DNA from: Haemonchus contortus
Lineage: Eukaryota > Nematoda > Chromadorea > Rhabditida > Trichostrongylidae
DNA length: 64,000 nucleotides
NCBI GenBank assembly: GCA_000469685.2
Contig: LS997563.1
Location: 9,078,940-9,142,939, forward strand
Direction of reading: 5' to 3'
This document shows positions 23,301 through 34,919 of the stretch, piece by piece. Position 1 is the stretch's first letter. Each line of letters opens with the position of its first letter. The notes below the pieces were generated by a model, which saw nothing but the letters and a program-made list of their open reading frames with translations, ran no database searches and was not told the origin of the DNA. A program made the position numbers and the translations under genes.

Positions 23301-26110
23301 TCGATCAAAAATTGGGTGATTTACAAAGAATTGTCAAAGATGGAAGAATTTAGAAGAGCAATCAAAAATAAGAAAAATATTATCAGAATACAAAATCCTA
23401 AAAGTGGAAGGAATACGATAATTGTGTTGGAGACTCAAAAATAAGACATCACGAAGATGAGACATGGGAGATTGTCAAGTTGAAGAATTGGTGAGAGCAG
23501 AAGAGAACTACATACTCAGCACAACATAAGAGGTGCTCCAACCACAAATACACTACTCATACTTTAAAATCGATTGATTTCAAAGTGAAAGTTGGTACTA
23601 CTCTGCCAACTGATATGATCAGCAGGCATTCACAGAATATAAAAGCCACAGGCTTATTTAACAAGAAATATTCAAACCAAAGTTGTCTAAATTTATTAAA
23701 TCACATGAATCAATTGCTATTTGTGCAATTTCAGTGGAACAGAGTGGAACCGATGAAGAAACTAATTGCTAATTAGTAATTCAGTAACCAGTAATTCATA
23801 GTAACCTTCAAAAGGAGGAATGTTGAAGAATATGTATGAAGACAAGCAAACTTATTCCCACATATTTCTACCACATATTTATCGAAGACCACCGTGAGGA
23901 ATGTTTGTATGCATGTTGCGAGAAATAGCCATTAAAACGCTTTGCGATTACTGGTCCCGATGAGCCTGCTGATTTCAAAGCAGATAAACGCTAAGTGAAT
24001 AGCATTTTTTAAAAAACTTTCAAATGAATCACCAAAACAGATAATGCATTGTGATCACCCCTGTCGATGAAAACCCACGGTAACATTGGTTTAATTCGCA
24101 AGATTTCCTAACATATCGAATCGCAACAGCAGCTGATGCTTTTTCGTTAGCCAGAGACGGGCTCTCTTTGGTATGAAAGTCTGAATAGCTCTTTGTTCCA
24201 ACTTTAGAACATCACTTGTTTACGTGACGTTGCTGTTTTTATCACAAAAAATAATCAAAAATCAATAGTGTTAAAATTATATGGGGAATTCCAACCACAT
24301 CGACCTGAATGAATAGCAATTTAGGCCGGGGGAACTGTTAAGGAAAGAAATGGCGGTATCCCAGATGGAGGCCGTACTCATGAAAGGTTTTGCTAATGAC
24401 AAACTTGGTTGCGTCGTCGAAAACAAATTACCATGGAGAATACGAAAACATATTTTCCTTCCAAAAACACATTAAAACACATGGAGGGAATTCGAAGTGC
24501 TGAATAATTAATTTTTGCAACTTCCCACGCGTGCTCAAAATAGTTTCGCTCCAAATAAAAAAGCACCGTAGAACTGAAAACTATCGAAAGCAGGCCTGTC
24601 TAGTCAGATTAGATACATGTATTTCCGAAGAAACCTTTTGGTCTGAGCTCATCTAATTGTAAGTCATGGAGTAACCGGCAGTGCTTATGAACTGCTGGTA
24701 GGGAGCTCGAAATTCTAAGTCCTCCAACATGAAAGCTTACGGTAAGGGCAAGAAAACGTGAAAAACATGCCGAGATTTACTCCTACCATAATAGTCATGA
24801 CATTGGTTCAGTGGAATTGTACTGAGGACCCAGACCTGAGTCTTTACCCAAACCTTATCGGTGCAACTTGTAGCATGTGCCTAAAAGTCAGAAGTAAACA
24901 GAAGTAGACTATGGCACATGAGAGCTCTGTTATCTTGAGATCTTTCTACGATCGGGTTCACTCAATCTCATCATTATTAAAAGGGGATCTTCGAGTGCCT
25001 TATATAGAAATAGCTTTTGGAACTATCGGCCTATATAATCTGAACCCCATGCACCAACTTAAAACCGCTCAATGTGATATTTGGGTGAAATGCAGGAAAA
25101 AGTGATATTCTCAAGGTAGGCCTTACGTACCTAGCCAAGGTAAACTAAACATTTGTCAGACCTTCGAGGAACTTCTTACGCCTATAAAGACTATTATGAG
25201 TAAGGTCGATTTGAAGGTGAGACTTCTGATGAGCAGACGATCTTATTCCAAATAAAAAATAAATGAAATAGTGAAACTTTTAAGATATCGAGAACCCGCA
25301 GCCCTAGTAATCCCTAATGTTGAATGCGACAAGCGCGCGATGGGGGAATTCAAGGCTAGAATTCAGACAGCAGGAAGAAGCTAATTAAATCCAAATAACG
25401 ACTACATGTGTCGTTGGATTCGGTGTATGGCGACAAAGACAGCCGGGCCAGAGCAGTGCGATGCACGGTTCGCGCAATCGCAATGATAGATCTTCAGATA
25501 ACTACACTACATCGACTATATTACAAACATGCAGACAATGCTGAAGATAAATGAGGCGACAAATGAGCAACGGCGACGATGGAAAACGACGTCGCATCAA
25601 TAAAGAATATCTATCGCACCATTCTACAGCTAATAAATGTAATGTTTTTGGGTTCAGCAAAATTCCTCTTAACTTGAATTTGAATAAGTCCGACAAGCTA
25701 CTATAGGTGCTATCTGCCGAAAAATCAAAAGACTAGCTATTCAATCAACCTGATCGACACGTCCTTCTCTCGGAGCTTATGGAAACTTTCAGATAAGATT
25801 CAGATTGAGCACACAAAAAGTATTCCAGTAAAGTTCCGAACCCTGAGAAGATTTGCTGCTCTGGTGCTATAGAAAACACTGGTTCCTAACAGTATCAAGT
25901 TGGCAAGTGGACAATTCTGAAGCGGTAATGAAGCAGTTAATAGATCATAGAACTGGCAGAAGACGAATTAGACCCGTATTTGGTCACAACACAAAGTCTC
26001 ACACAGCTCTGAGACTGAAAGGTGGAACTTGCCTAAAGAACCTGTCTAAGAGGATGACCGTCCTATTCTCTCCTATCAGACTGGGTAACAACTGTAAAGT
26101 ATAGGAATGG
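20320..26110. other. Gene-poor stretch; only short uninterpretable ORFs
   Basis: The longest frame is a 110-codon minus ORF at 20980-21312, Pro/Arg-rich at its N-terminus and hydrophobic near its end, with no recognised family. A Lys/Asn-rich plus frame at 23253-23444 is interrupted on both sides. No transposon termini, RNA genes or strong splice pairs were found. It may be a long intron or intergenic DNA. Confidence 0.35.
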
Positions 26111-26114
26111 AATT

Positions 26115-26519
26115 ATGACTATCCATAACCATTCAATGGTGATGGGTTCGAAACGGATTGCCTTCAAATTGGAACCACTCCTAGCAAAAGCTTCGAGTGA
26201 GTATCAACCCCGAAACAACGAAATGAGTGCCGGTGGGCGGGTGCTAAGTAGAGAAGATCGACGTAGTCATCGACGTCGTCGTGACTTCTCCCCAGAGACT
26301 CGTTTTCGAGTAAGAAAGGGTCGAAGTCTCCCGCCAAGGAGAGCAGTGTGGTCTCAGAATACTCGAACATCGACAGAGGTCGTAAATCGTTCCCGACTAT
26401 TAGACAGATTAGACACTGCTATACTAAGCGGATATTTATTACCACCGAAGGAAAGACAAATCGGTCTCATTGAAAATCAGTCTCCTTTAAAGGATGGACG
26501 AGAATGTACACAAATGTGA
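26115..26519 (+). CDS. Basic Arg/Ser-rich 134-codon ORF, hypothetical
   Basis: An uninterrupted frame of 134 codons, long for this window. The centre is strongly basic (SREDRRSHRRRRDFSPETR), recalling low-complexity RS-type regions. An AATAAA lies about 60 bases after the stop (near 26578), a possible polyadenylation signal. Against a simple single-exon gene, a strong donor (GTGAGT) sits inside the frame near 26199, so only the first part may be an exon. No domain is recognised. Confidence 0.35.
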   Translation: MTIHNHSMVMGSKRIAFKLEPLLAKASSEYQPRNNEMSAGGRVLSREDRRSHRRRRDFSPETRFRVRKGRSLPPRRAVWSQNTRTSTEVVNRSRLLDRLDTAILSGYLLPPKERQIGLIENQSPLKDGRECTQM

Positions 26520-26529
26520 AAAAAAAACG

Positions 26530-28540
26530 TTCCAAATTTTTCATCAATTCAGACCAAGTTGCAGGCTTATTCTACCCAATAAACAGGAAAATCTGAAAAT
26601 TCTGCAACAGCTTCACTAGGTTCACATAAAGTGTTCGAGTTGACCAAACTTTTCAGATTGCGCCATGCAACTGATTTTATTGTTTATTGTTTAGTACGTC
26701 ATTCGACATGCCGTCAAAAACATAAATATGATGCATAGAAACAAAACTCAAACTGAAAGAACTAATTACCACGATAAGTCAAAGTGAGGATATCTATGAA
26801 GGATACGTAACCACCATCTTATCATTATAGTATGGCCAGAACTGAGCATTGCGAACTAGCAACAATGGTTTGGAAAGCTTGAGTGTAGCGCAAGACGAGA
26901 GCTGGAGAACTGACACAGGGGTAACCAATTTTGGCGAGTTCCTATGACCCCGGTTGTGGCGAAGGGCATCATAGCCGGCTGATGTGGAGTCCCACTCGAG
27001 CGAGTGCTTCTTGCTTCGAGGCTAACTGCGCCAACTGCTTATGGTTGTGCCTTTGCTATACTAAGGAATTACAAAACAATTACAAGGAACTAAATATATA
27101 TACCAAAGGAATTTTCGTAAAGAATCGTAGAGATGTGTTAGATTCCGCGAATCTGCCGGAGCCAATCGGTATTCGATACCATGGTTCCACATTTCCAGTT
27201 AGTCTCTCATCTACAAACTGACGGGAATGCGGAAATTTTGCCTGTAATTGAGATATGCCCTTAATTTTAGTGCAGTCTCGCTTCCCACAAAATCACCTTG
27301 ATTCTTCTTGGTACAAGAGAAATTCGAAGTGCTTTGCAGGCATTTTTAAATGTCTACAGAAGGTTCTGGCCTTCTGCAATTCTTCACATATCTATCAATG
27401 AGAAGAATTGAGTCGGTGCACCCCCTCTAGACCCCACATCCCTCGATGTCCTCTTAGGTATAACGGAAGCGAAGCACGACACTAACGGGTGATAGCGCAT
27501 CACTTCAATTCTGATTTTTGAAAGATTGTCGCCTCAAAGTTCTCTAGACACTACACGAAAAGGGAAGGTATGCAGTCTCAGGTTCGACTAATTTAAGTTC
27601 TATGCTTCGGAAGCAACATGAACCGGAGCATTACCCGGTCGAGAACAGTGGTGTCCTACTCAAGAAGTGTTCGATACTACCCGAGAGCTTTTCTTGATAT
27701 GAAAAGAGTTCGTGAAAGTGAACCCTAAACGGAGCGTTCGGAACTAAAGTTCACGTTCACGCCTCATTAGCAATAATGCTCTGACGAGATGCACGGCCAA
27801 GCTAGATGCAGAACACTTTTTCTCAAAGAATCCCTCCTCGGGAAGCTCGGCTCAGGATTTGAAGGTCGTCGAAAAGAAAACATGTTCTAGTACCATAAGC
27901 CTTTCTGAGCATGTCGACCCTGAACAGCCTCCTGCGCGTGTTAAACGGCCCATTTCTTCTTCTCACAGGCCGTCCCTTGTAAAGTTCGCGCCTGTTACGG
28001 CTACATGTGGTGCTCATAAAAATGTCATATAATTCCAGTATATAAAACCTGTTCACTAAGGACGACAATAGGCCATAAAAGACAGTTAAAGGGCTCTCAC
28101 TCTCATCAAAGCATAGATTGGCATTTAAGGGGCATATGAAACAGGTTGATTGGCAAGTTTTCCCAGATGTTGGACAGGATCAAACCGAAAGGTCATTGAA
28201 TGAGTCGTTTGTCAAGCAGTGTGGGTGAGGTGCGACATGTCAGTCGAAATAAGAGGAGGCATAGGGAAGCAAACGAAAAATGTCATTTGAAGTGAATTAG
28301 TATGTCCTAATGAATCAAATTTGAGATGGAGGGACGGAAAAAATCATAGAAGACTAGCTACTGTCCCCAAGAGACTCATCAACTGAATATGCAAAGCCCG
28401 TGATCCTTGCATGCCATTAGGGTCAAGGCTGGTAGAAAAAAAAGCGCACACTCTCGACATGAATAAGTGTCAATAGTGAAGTGTCATCATGAAGGGTAGT
28501 GGTCGTCAATGATGATGGGTAGCGGTATTCATAAACAGCA
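26530..28540. other. No convincing gene
   Basis: ORFs at 26931-27221 (plus) and 27823-28068 (minus) have no domains and weak codon character. Nothing else is supported. Confidence 0.3.
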
Positions 28541-28548
28541 TCTCACAG

Positions 28549-28764
28549 TCTATAGCAGCTACGTCGGGGGTTATGGTAATCTGAGGACAGTCGACGATCG
28601 ACCTCCGTCTCCGACAAAGGATACGGTATTTGTCATAATGACAGACCACCATGGCCGCACAATTAGAGGCGATCGCCATCCTCTAGATCGCGCAGCGATC
28701 ATGTATTCGATCGAGAACGATCATGCGTCTGTACCAGTCCACTCGTTGTTCCATGCCTTCATGA
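28549..28764 (+). CDS. Candidate internal exon, unidentified protein
   Basis: A 216-nt plus-strand exon lies between CATCTCACAG and a possible GTGAGG donor. It is open in one frame and richer in G+C than its surroundings. It encodes YSSYVGGYGNLRTVDDRPP, then a section containing DTVFVIMTDHHGRT and LDRAAIMYSIENDH. If the donor is not used, the frame runs on to TAA at 28829. Partner exons were not found and no family is recognised. Confidence 0.42.
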
Positions 28765-28769
28765 GTGAG

Positions 28770-29470
28770 GTCTGCAAAGTTCATAGCCGGCTGATGAGTT
28801 TTGGCACCCACACTGTTTTCCATCTTTAAGCGCTTCTTCTACTGCTGCACTCAAATATCCTTTGTTCAATAACCCTATTACCCTCTAACCAACCAACTTT
28901 CGACTGGTTGTTAGTCGGAGTTTCAACCGTATTTCGTTGTGCATATCCTCCACTCCACTAAATTTTTCCTGCAGGAAAGATTTTCTGAAAAGTACATCAT
29001 TCTTAGGTACCAGGTAAACATTGTTCGCATTCAAGACTCCTCCAAACTTCATAGTAGTAAAGATGGAACAAGTGAGTAACCGGTAATTTGAACGGTATCA
29101 AGTCTGCTACCCCACTGACACACTTCAGAGAAGGTTGTGAAAAGAGACTGAATTTTAGGAATTGTTAAAGTAGAGTTACTCCCACTTGTGGATGGATTTC
29201 AAAATGTCAAGAAAAAATCCTAGTAAACACCAGTCACATTCAAGGAAGACTAGACGGAGTTTCACAACAGCGTGGAGCTCTAATTGAAGGTTCATCGCCT
29301 AATTGCTGTTCCCACCGCAGTAATTTATTCACTATGTTCCTATACCTGGATGATTTTACTGCGACGCATAGTTGAAAAGAAGGGATACTCATCAAAGTTA
29401 GGTTCTTCAACAGTACCGTCAGTCGGGTACTCATGCATGCCGAGTTCTGGTGAAGGAGGCATCACTATTG
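28770..29470. other. No gene seen upstream of the LINE fragment
   Basis: The stretch between the candidate exon and the retrotransposon ORF holds no supported feature. The 5' boundary of the LINE fragment lies somewhere near 29.47 kb but no target-site duplication was recognised. Confidence 0.3.
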
Positions 29471-29474
29471 TGCA

Positions 29475-30314
29475 GTGTACATGCAACTTCGTTCTTGTAC
29501 TTCACCAACGCGAACGTACATTGTTGATGGTGTCCCTCTCTCTGCTGTGCAATCCGTCAGAGACCTCGGCTTCTACTACAATGACAGACTAGACTTCACG
29601 GAGCACATCAAAACTAGGATCAGATTAGCCAATCTTCGGACATTCCAGATTTTCAAAGGTCTGTCTTTAGCTAATAAAGGAGCTCTGTTGTGTGCTTACA
29701 AGTCGTATGTGCGACCTCTGGTCGAATCCAGCACTACGGTTTTCAACAGCAAGAAAAGGAAGCATGTCTACGCGCTTGAAAAGGTTCAGAATAACTTTAC
29801 TCGTAAGCTGCTCATTCGACTTGGTGGATTTTTGTACTCCAGAATACCAAAGGCAGCTATTAGGAATCAGTATCTTGGACTGACATCTTTAGAAACGCGA
29901 CGCAGAGTTTTCGATCTTTGCATGGTTCACAGACTTGTACACGACACGTGTGGTCACGGTTCCAATGTTTTCAAGCTGACACATTCGAGGACTAGGGGTG
30001 GCTGCATGAAGATTTCTTTGGCACGTCCTAAAACAAACTTGCGAGCGAGCAGCTTTACCTTCAGGGCTGGCAGTGATTATCTAAGAGTGGTGAAAAATAT
30101 ACCCGTCTCTTCATCGCTAGCACAGTTCAAACGCCAAGTAGTTAAGCTGCTGCTGAAGGGAACTGGTCCTAACGTTTCTTGAGACTGATTAACTAACTGA
30201 TTTATCTTTGTATTGTGTATCGACTGCTTGTACACATGTTTAATATTTACGTTGTGTTTTCTTTTCTTTCTCACGTTTGCCTTCCGCAGGCGTAATAAAC
30301 TTATAACTTATAAC
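29475..30314 (+). mobile_element. CR1-like non-LTR retrotransposon, 5'-truncated (RT C-terminus and 3' tail)
   Basis: An open frame to 30182 (about 235 codons) matches the C-terminal end of reverse transcriptase in the CR1/Jockey clades. It shows a DLGFYYNDRLDFTEHI block, then YKSYVRPLVESSTTVF, LEKVQNNFTRKLL, YLGLTSLETRRRVFDL and a final LAQFKRQVVKLLL. The endonuclease and catalytic RT motifs are absent, so the copy is truncated at its 5' end, as is usual for LINE insertion by target-primed reverse transcription. After a short 3' UTR the element ends in AATAAA and the short repeat CTTATAACTTATAAC, a CR1-type tail. The frame is intact to its stop, so the copy is fairly young. It cannot move by itself. 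Confidence 0.9.
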
Positions 30315-30319
30315 TATTC

Positions 30320-33300
30320 TTCCCTTTGAGCAACAAGACCTTGTGCTCCAAAACAGTCAAGAGCGAGGTTTCTGGGAGAGATCAGACGCCCCTCGCAACA
30401 ATTTGACGGAAAATATAAATGGCCATTCAAAAGATAATCCAGTTACCTGAGTAGCTCTACCTTTCGAAAGGAGTGAAGAAGAAAATTCCGGAGTTCTCAT
30501 AGGCTTAATATCCACTCTACAGGGCTCTTCATACAAAGCAGTAAAATACTTGAACGAGTTCGAGAATCAGTTGGGAGAATGAAAGAGCTAGAGAGGAAAC
30601 CAGTAAAGATACTCCGTACACATTGTAGGTGCGTTAGAGGTTCTTGTTGGCTCGCGGTCTGTTGCGAACATTGAGGAGGGGTGAGCAGGCGCGTGTCTGG
30701 CCGGCAGATATGGGGTCAACTTGGGTGAACAACGGTAAACAAGAACAATAATGAATGATCACAAAGAAATTGTAACAGACTATACCAACGCGTACTGTTG
30801 CAGACTGCATGGGCATGGTAAACCGATTCGCAGGCATAGTGAGCAAACTGTGCCCGATTTAGGCGATGAACACCTATAGCGAGTGGGTACCGATTCGATT
30901 GGAAGGCATTGGCCCAAGGAATCGCCAGGACTGCTCTCTTCCCTTAAACGATCCGAAAAAAAACGAAATTTGCATTTATTTCGAAGCGGACTCGGTAATC
31001 GGATATTCATCGACGAACGTTCCGGAGACACCCACTTTAATTTTTGGAATAAATTTTGGGAAAATGAGTCAGCTCGAATGAGCAGCTCCCACAGAATCTC
31101 ATTCCGCTAGCGTTCGTGTGGTTCCAGATGAATCGGAATTCATAGAATTCTTCGATCTCATTTGGCATTAGCAATAGTAGCAAACCTTCAAACGATGCCG
31201 GACTATCCTGTGTTCTGAACCTTGTTTACACGTAGACAATAGTGAAAGGTATCACCGACCAAAGCTTTCCAGCGCTAAGTTTGCTACCGGAAAGTGTCAG
31301 TGGGCTTCTACATATGATGGTGTGAAAAGGAGGAGGATCATGTGAATGGCTTGAGAAAAGAGATGTAAATTGGCGAAAGGAGATCTGTTAGCAACTTACT
31401 AACGGAGAGAGCAAATAGCCACAAGTGAAGATGCCCGTGTGAAGGCTCTGGTATCAGAAAGTGGAGGATGAAAGGGGTGGAGCCGCTCTGGGAACTCGCC
31501 GAAGGAATGGGTCGTAGTGACTCGGTAGAGTCAAGCGTATGGATCTACGAACTATCACCTTTGATGAAACACCTTCAATAGTCAAATTTTTAGTCCAAAA
31601 AATTGCCTCCCAGCCCCTGCAAGATCCCCATTCATTGTCCCATTAACCAACAAATCTCACAAAAAACCTATGGGCTCTAAAATCTAGCTAAATTAAGCCA
31701 TCAAATTTGCCTAGAACTGGCTTGGATATGGACAGACACCAGGGCTATCACGTTAACTTTTTTGTGACGACAAGCTGACGAAGCGTTTTATAGCCGCAAC
31801 TCATCAAAGCTTCCTTCATAGGCTTGGCGACTGCCATTTCAGTCAACTTTAAAAAGTTTTCAACGACGATATATGAAGTGCGATCGGTTAATTGGAAAAG
31901 AATAGTGACACAAGCATAACCCATATGCAAAGTCAATAGGATTAGAAAATAACGGGATAACCAATTAGTCGCGACATTTTCGCTCTCTCAAACAGGTCTG
32001 CTACCAGTTGGTTGATCCTTGACATATAAAAAGGTTCTGACGTGCTTATGTGTGTACCGGCTGGAGGTGATGTTTGGGATTGAAGGCAGCACAAAAATAT
32101 CTATCCTGTTCGAATGTTCGGATATTCGATATTGTATCCAGTTAGCCAGAGTGTTTTAAACAACGATTATCTGGATAATCGACTCAGCAACAGTGGTGTA
32201 ATGCGACCTAGTGGCGCACCCTGGCCCTGTACGACACGGAAATCGTTCGAGCTGTAATCTGATTGCATTAATTTAATTAGTAAAGCGGATTCATATCCCA
32301 TATTAGGAAAAGCACAGCTCCTTGATGGGATGACAATCCGTTAATATGGCCCAAGGTTACTTTCAAGATCCAACCACTCGAGTAAGCCATTTACTTTGAG
32401 ATTTTCATTTTTTTGACCAGTGGCATTAGCTCCTGAATGGACAACAAAGTTCTACAGTCTCTCGGAGTCAGTCACTGATTTCAAATCCAAATAAATGTAC
32501 GAACACATTGGGCTCAGTCCAGCTTAATTACCGCAGGCTCGCATATCAGCCCATAGTACTAAACGAAACTCTGGGCTATCAACGTCCAATGTCATTGAGT
32601 GTAATATGCATCCAGAGCACCTGTCAATGTGCTTCCACTAAAGCTGCGTACGTTTAATACGTGGGTCATTAGCAGTTTATGAGAAGGATTTACGATCATC
32701 ACTTCTACGAACGTTGGTGGCCGTAAGAATTGACATCCAGCAGGTCCAGCGAGTCTATTAATAAAAGAACCGGAAACGGAAAGATGGCTAAATTGGCGTG
32801 AATGTCACTTCATTCCCTGGATGACGGTTCATTAAATACAAATCAAATTGCTCAGTAATACCCACGTAGGAACGTATCTCAGCAGTATGATTTACCATGA
32901 GACTCTCTCGTGGCGACAGTGCCAGGCAAAAGCGACGCAAATAAGTTCAACAAAAATTATAGCAGTTAAGCATCGTTAACAGGCTGTACGTCCAGATTGC
33001 AACTTGAGAATCCTTTTCCAAGTTGGAGCGTCAAAAAGGTATCCAAACTTCCTGTACCCATGGACCATCGCCTAGGCATTCGAAAAGACTAGCTCAATCA
33101 TTAATTACTTCAGAGGTAGAAGTGGTATAGACAGGTGCTCTGTTCTGACGACTGGTTCATCAGCTTTTTATCTGAGTTACTCTATCATCCTTCAATCAAA
33201 AGGATTGAATAACATCAAAAAGTGGTAACAGCTAGTCAATCCGTCAACGGTTGTATCCGAGCTGATGCGACAGCCCGTCCCTGCCCTATATCGTTGTTAC

Positions 33301-33900
33301 CTTCAAAGAGATTAAGTTCAGGCTAGGCAGGAGAGAAACGGCATCGGGGCAAGAATCTGTGGTAGAAGACCGTTTTTCATCCTTTATTATGGGATATTCA
33401 GAACTAGTTGGTGGCGTTTGAGATTTGTAAAAACAGGCAACGAGGCCTCTCGGTATCCGTGTAGGGTCAATAAGGGAAGTAGTGATCATAGCCGAATAGA
33501 AAAATTACTGAGATAAGTAGAGAAATGAGATAGAGTGAAGGCAGGATAACATACGTGGGGTTGCAAGTTTTTCCCATCCTGTGAACTATAGTAACTTCCA
33601 TGGCAACCAAACTGGACAGTTGGAAAGCGTAATTCAGTTGACGGCTCAAATTCACGGCTGTTTTTTATCGAGTCACCATAGGATGAAGATAAACAATGAG
33701 CATCGGGGCCACTCCCTTAACGACATCCGAAACGAATTTATGACCGGATCCGGCGAATTTAACAGCGTCTGCAACCACTTGTACAACAGCCTTCATGCCG
33801 AGACGAATTTCGAACGAAAGGGTCTTCCAATCTCATATCCGACCTCTTCTTCATGAAGTTGGGAACGGAAATATTCATCATTTTATGGCCGGTCCCAAGA
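30320..33900. other. Gene-poor; one possible short gene at 30.87 kb
   Basis: Apart from the candidate at 30866-31081, the region has only weak ORFs. A minus frame ending at 31748 has a protein-like tail (KLTEMAVAKPMKEALMSCGY) but no splice context. No repeats with clear ends were found. Confidence 0.3.
30866..31081 (+). CDS. 71-codon ORF, hypothetical
   Basis: The frame begins with ATG three bases after a possible acceptor (CCCGATTTAG). It encodes a protein-like, acidic sequence with LNDPKKNEICIYFEADSV and PETPTLIFGINFG. A G+C-richer patch coincides with it. The overlapping +2 frame is also open, so the frame choice is uncertain. No domain is recognised. Confidence 0.33.
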   Translation: MNTYSEWVPIRLEGIGPRNRQDCSLPLNDPKKNEICIYFEADSVIGYSSTNVPETPTLIFGINFGKMSQLE

Positions 33901-33960
33901 ACTTCATGCGTAAAAAAACATGAATTGGAGAAGCCATGAGCCATAAGTTGTGCTAAACAC

Positions 33961-34398
33961 CTTGTTGAAGACTGTCTTAGCGAGGGAAAAGCCCATAAAG
34001 ACTCTAAATCCTCCATAGGAATAAATACGCAAATAATAATCGCCATTGAAACTATGACGAAGATGGAAATCGTACAAATCAAAAGGTCTACTGATAAAAG
34101 GAATAAACAAGGAACACATCATCCTGCAAAGGCGTCCCGGATTAGAAAGAGACGGCTCTATCAAATAGATTTGAGAAACAAGTTCAGTGGTGTTGGGGTA
34201 ACACAAGTAAAAAGGGAGCATGACTGACTGCAAACTTTTTCGAACGTTACCGAGCAACACTGCTCTTGAAGACTGACTAAGGTCAGTAAATATCATGAGA
34301 GCTAATAGTAAGTAGTAAAACCGTGTGTATATGATTCAGTCACACAATTGTCGGTTACTATTTACCTTGCTACTGTGTGACTAGTTCGAGCGCCCAGG
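33961..34398 (-). CDS. Two-exon coding block, unidentified protein
   Basis: Exon 34398-34366 follows an excellent acceptor (TTTTATTTTGTAG) and joins in phase to exon 34276-33961 (acceptor GACCTTAG, donor GTGTTT). The large exon encodes 105 residues. It contains VLLGNVRKSLQSVMLPFYL, an NTTELV stretch and an aromatic-rich part (DFHLRHSFNGDYYLRI). No family is recognised. The upstream acceptor sits only about 208 bases after the stop codon of the neighbouring minus-strand gene, so it could be a trans-splice site for a downstream operon gene. Downstream exons were not identified. The antisense strand of part of this exon is also fairly open. Confidence 0.42.
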
Positions 34399-34605
34399 CT
34401 ACAAAATAAAAGGTCAACAAACTGAAAGACAGCATTCACTGGAGGGCAGAGGGGAATGCTTACAATTTATAAAACTAGAAATGTTACTGTGATCTTCGCA
34501 AAATCTGCAGAGGATTCCAAGAAAATAGGTTGAGAACGGCATATGAGTAGAATGAAGGAAACAGTTGGAACGGCCAAAAGAAACTGTTCGCGCTTCGGTC
34601 CTCAT

Positions 34606-34913
34606 TTACTCCTTCTTGATGATCCGACCTCCGATCAAGGAAAAAAGCTGACGCTCACTACGAGCTATGCCGTTGACTGATTTTCGGAGCAACAGGCCTT
34701 CCTCCCTTCTCAAATCGCTGAGTTAGTGACTAACTGAATCTGTTCAGGTGAATGTACTCACTGACATGTTCATCGTAGTCCGTCCAGTGGAGTTCATTTG
34801 GCCATTTGCCCCTCAGTTCTACTGCCCAGTACCATTTTGAAAACGGATCGAGAAAACATGAACATAGGAGGATAATGGAGGAATAGTAAGGAGATGACCG
34901 CAGATAAATGAAG
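34606..34913 (-). CDS. Two terminal exons of an unidentified gene
   Basis: Exons 34913-34762 and 34676-34606 join in phase (phase 1) across an 85-nt intron with a GTGAGT donor and an AAAATCAG acceptor, and end at TAA. The exons encode a hydrophobic, Ser-rich start, then PFSKWYWAVELRGKWPNELH and WTDYDEHV, and a basic tail (GIARSERQLFSLIGGRIIKK). Trp-rich sequence of this kind is unlikely by chance. Upstream exons were not found. The 5' acceptor (TTTTGTTTCGGTAG) is plausible but the open frame extends further upstream. No family is recognised. Confidence 0.48.
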
Positions 34914-34919
34914 CTACCG

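Noticed and set aside
23253..23444. Lys/Asn-rich ORF considered as a BEL/Pao retrotransposon relic
   Set aside because: Only a vague likeness to a short motif; no protease, RT or LTRs nearby.
26960..28800. Shared 15-mer CATAGCCGGCTGATG at about 26.97 and 28.78 kb
   Set aside because: One match of this length is expected by chance in 64 kb and the flanks do not align.
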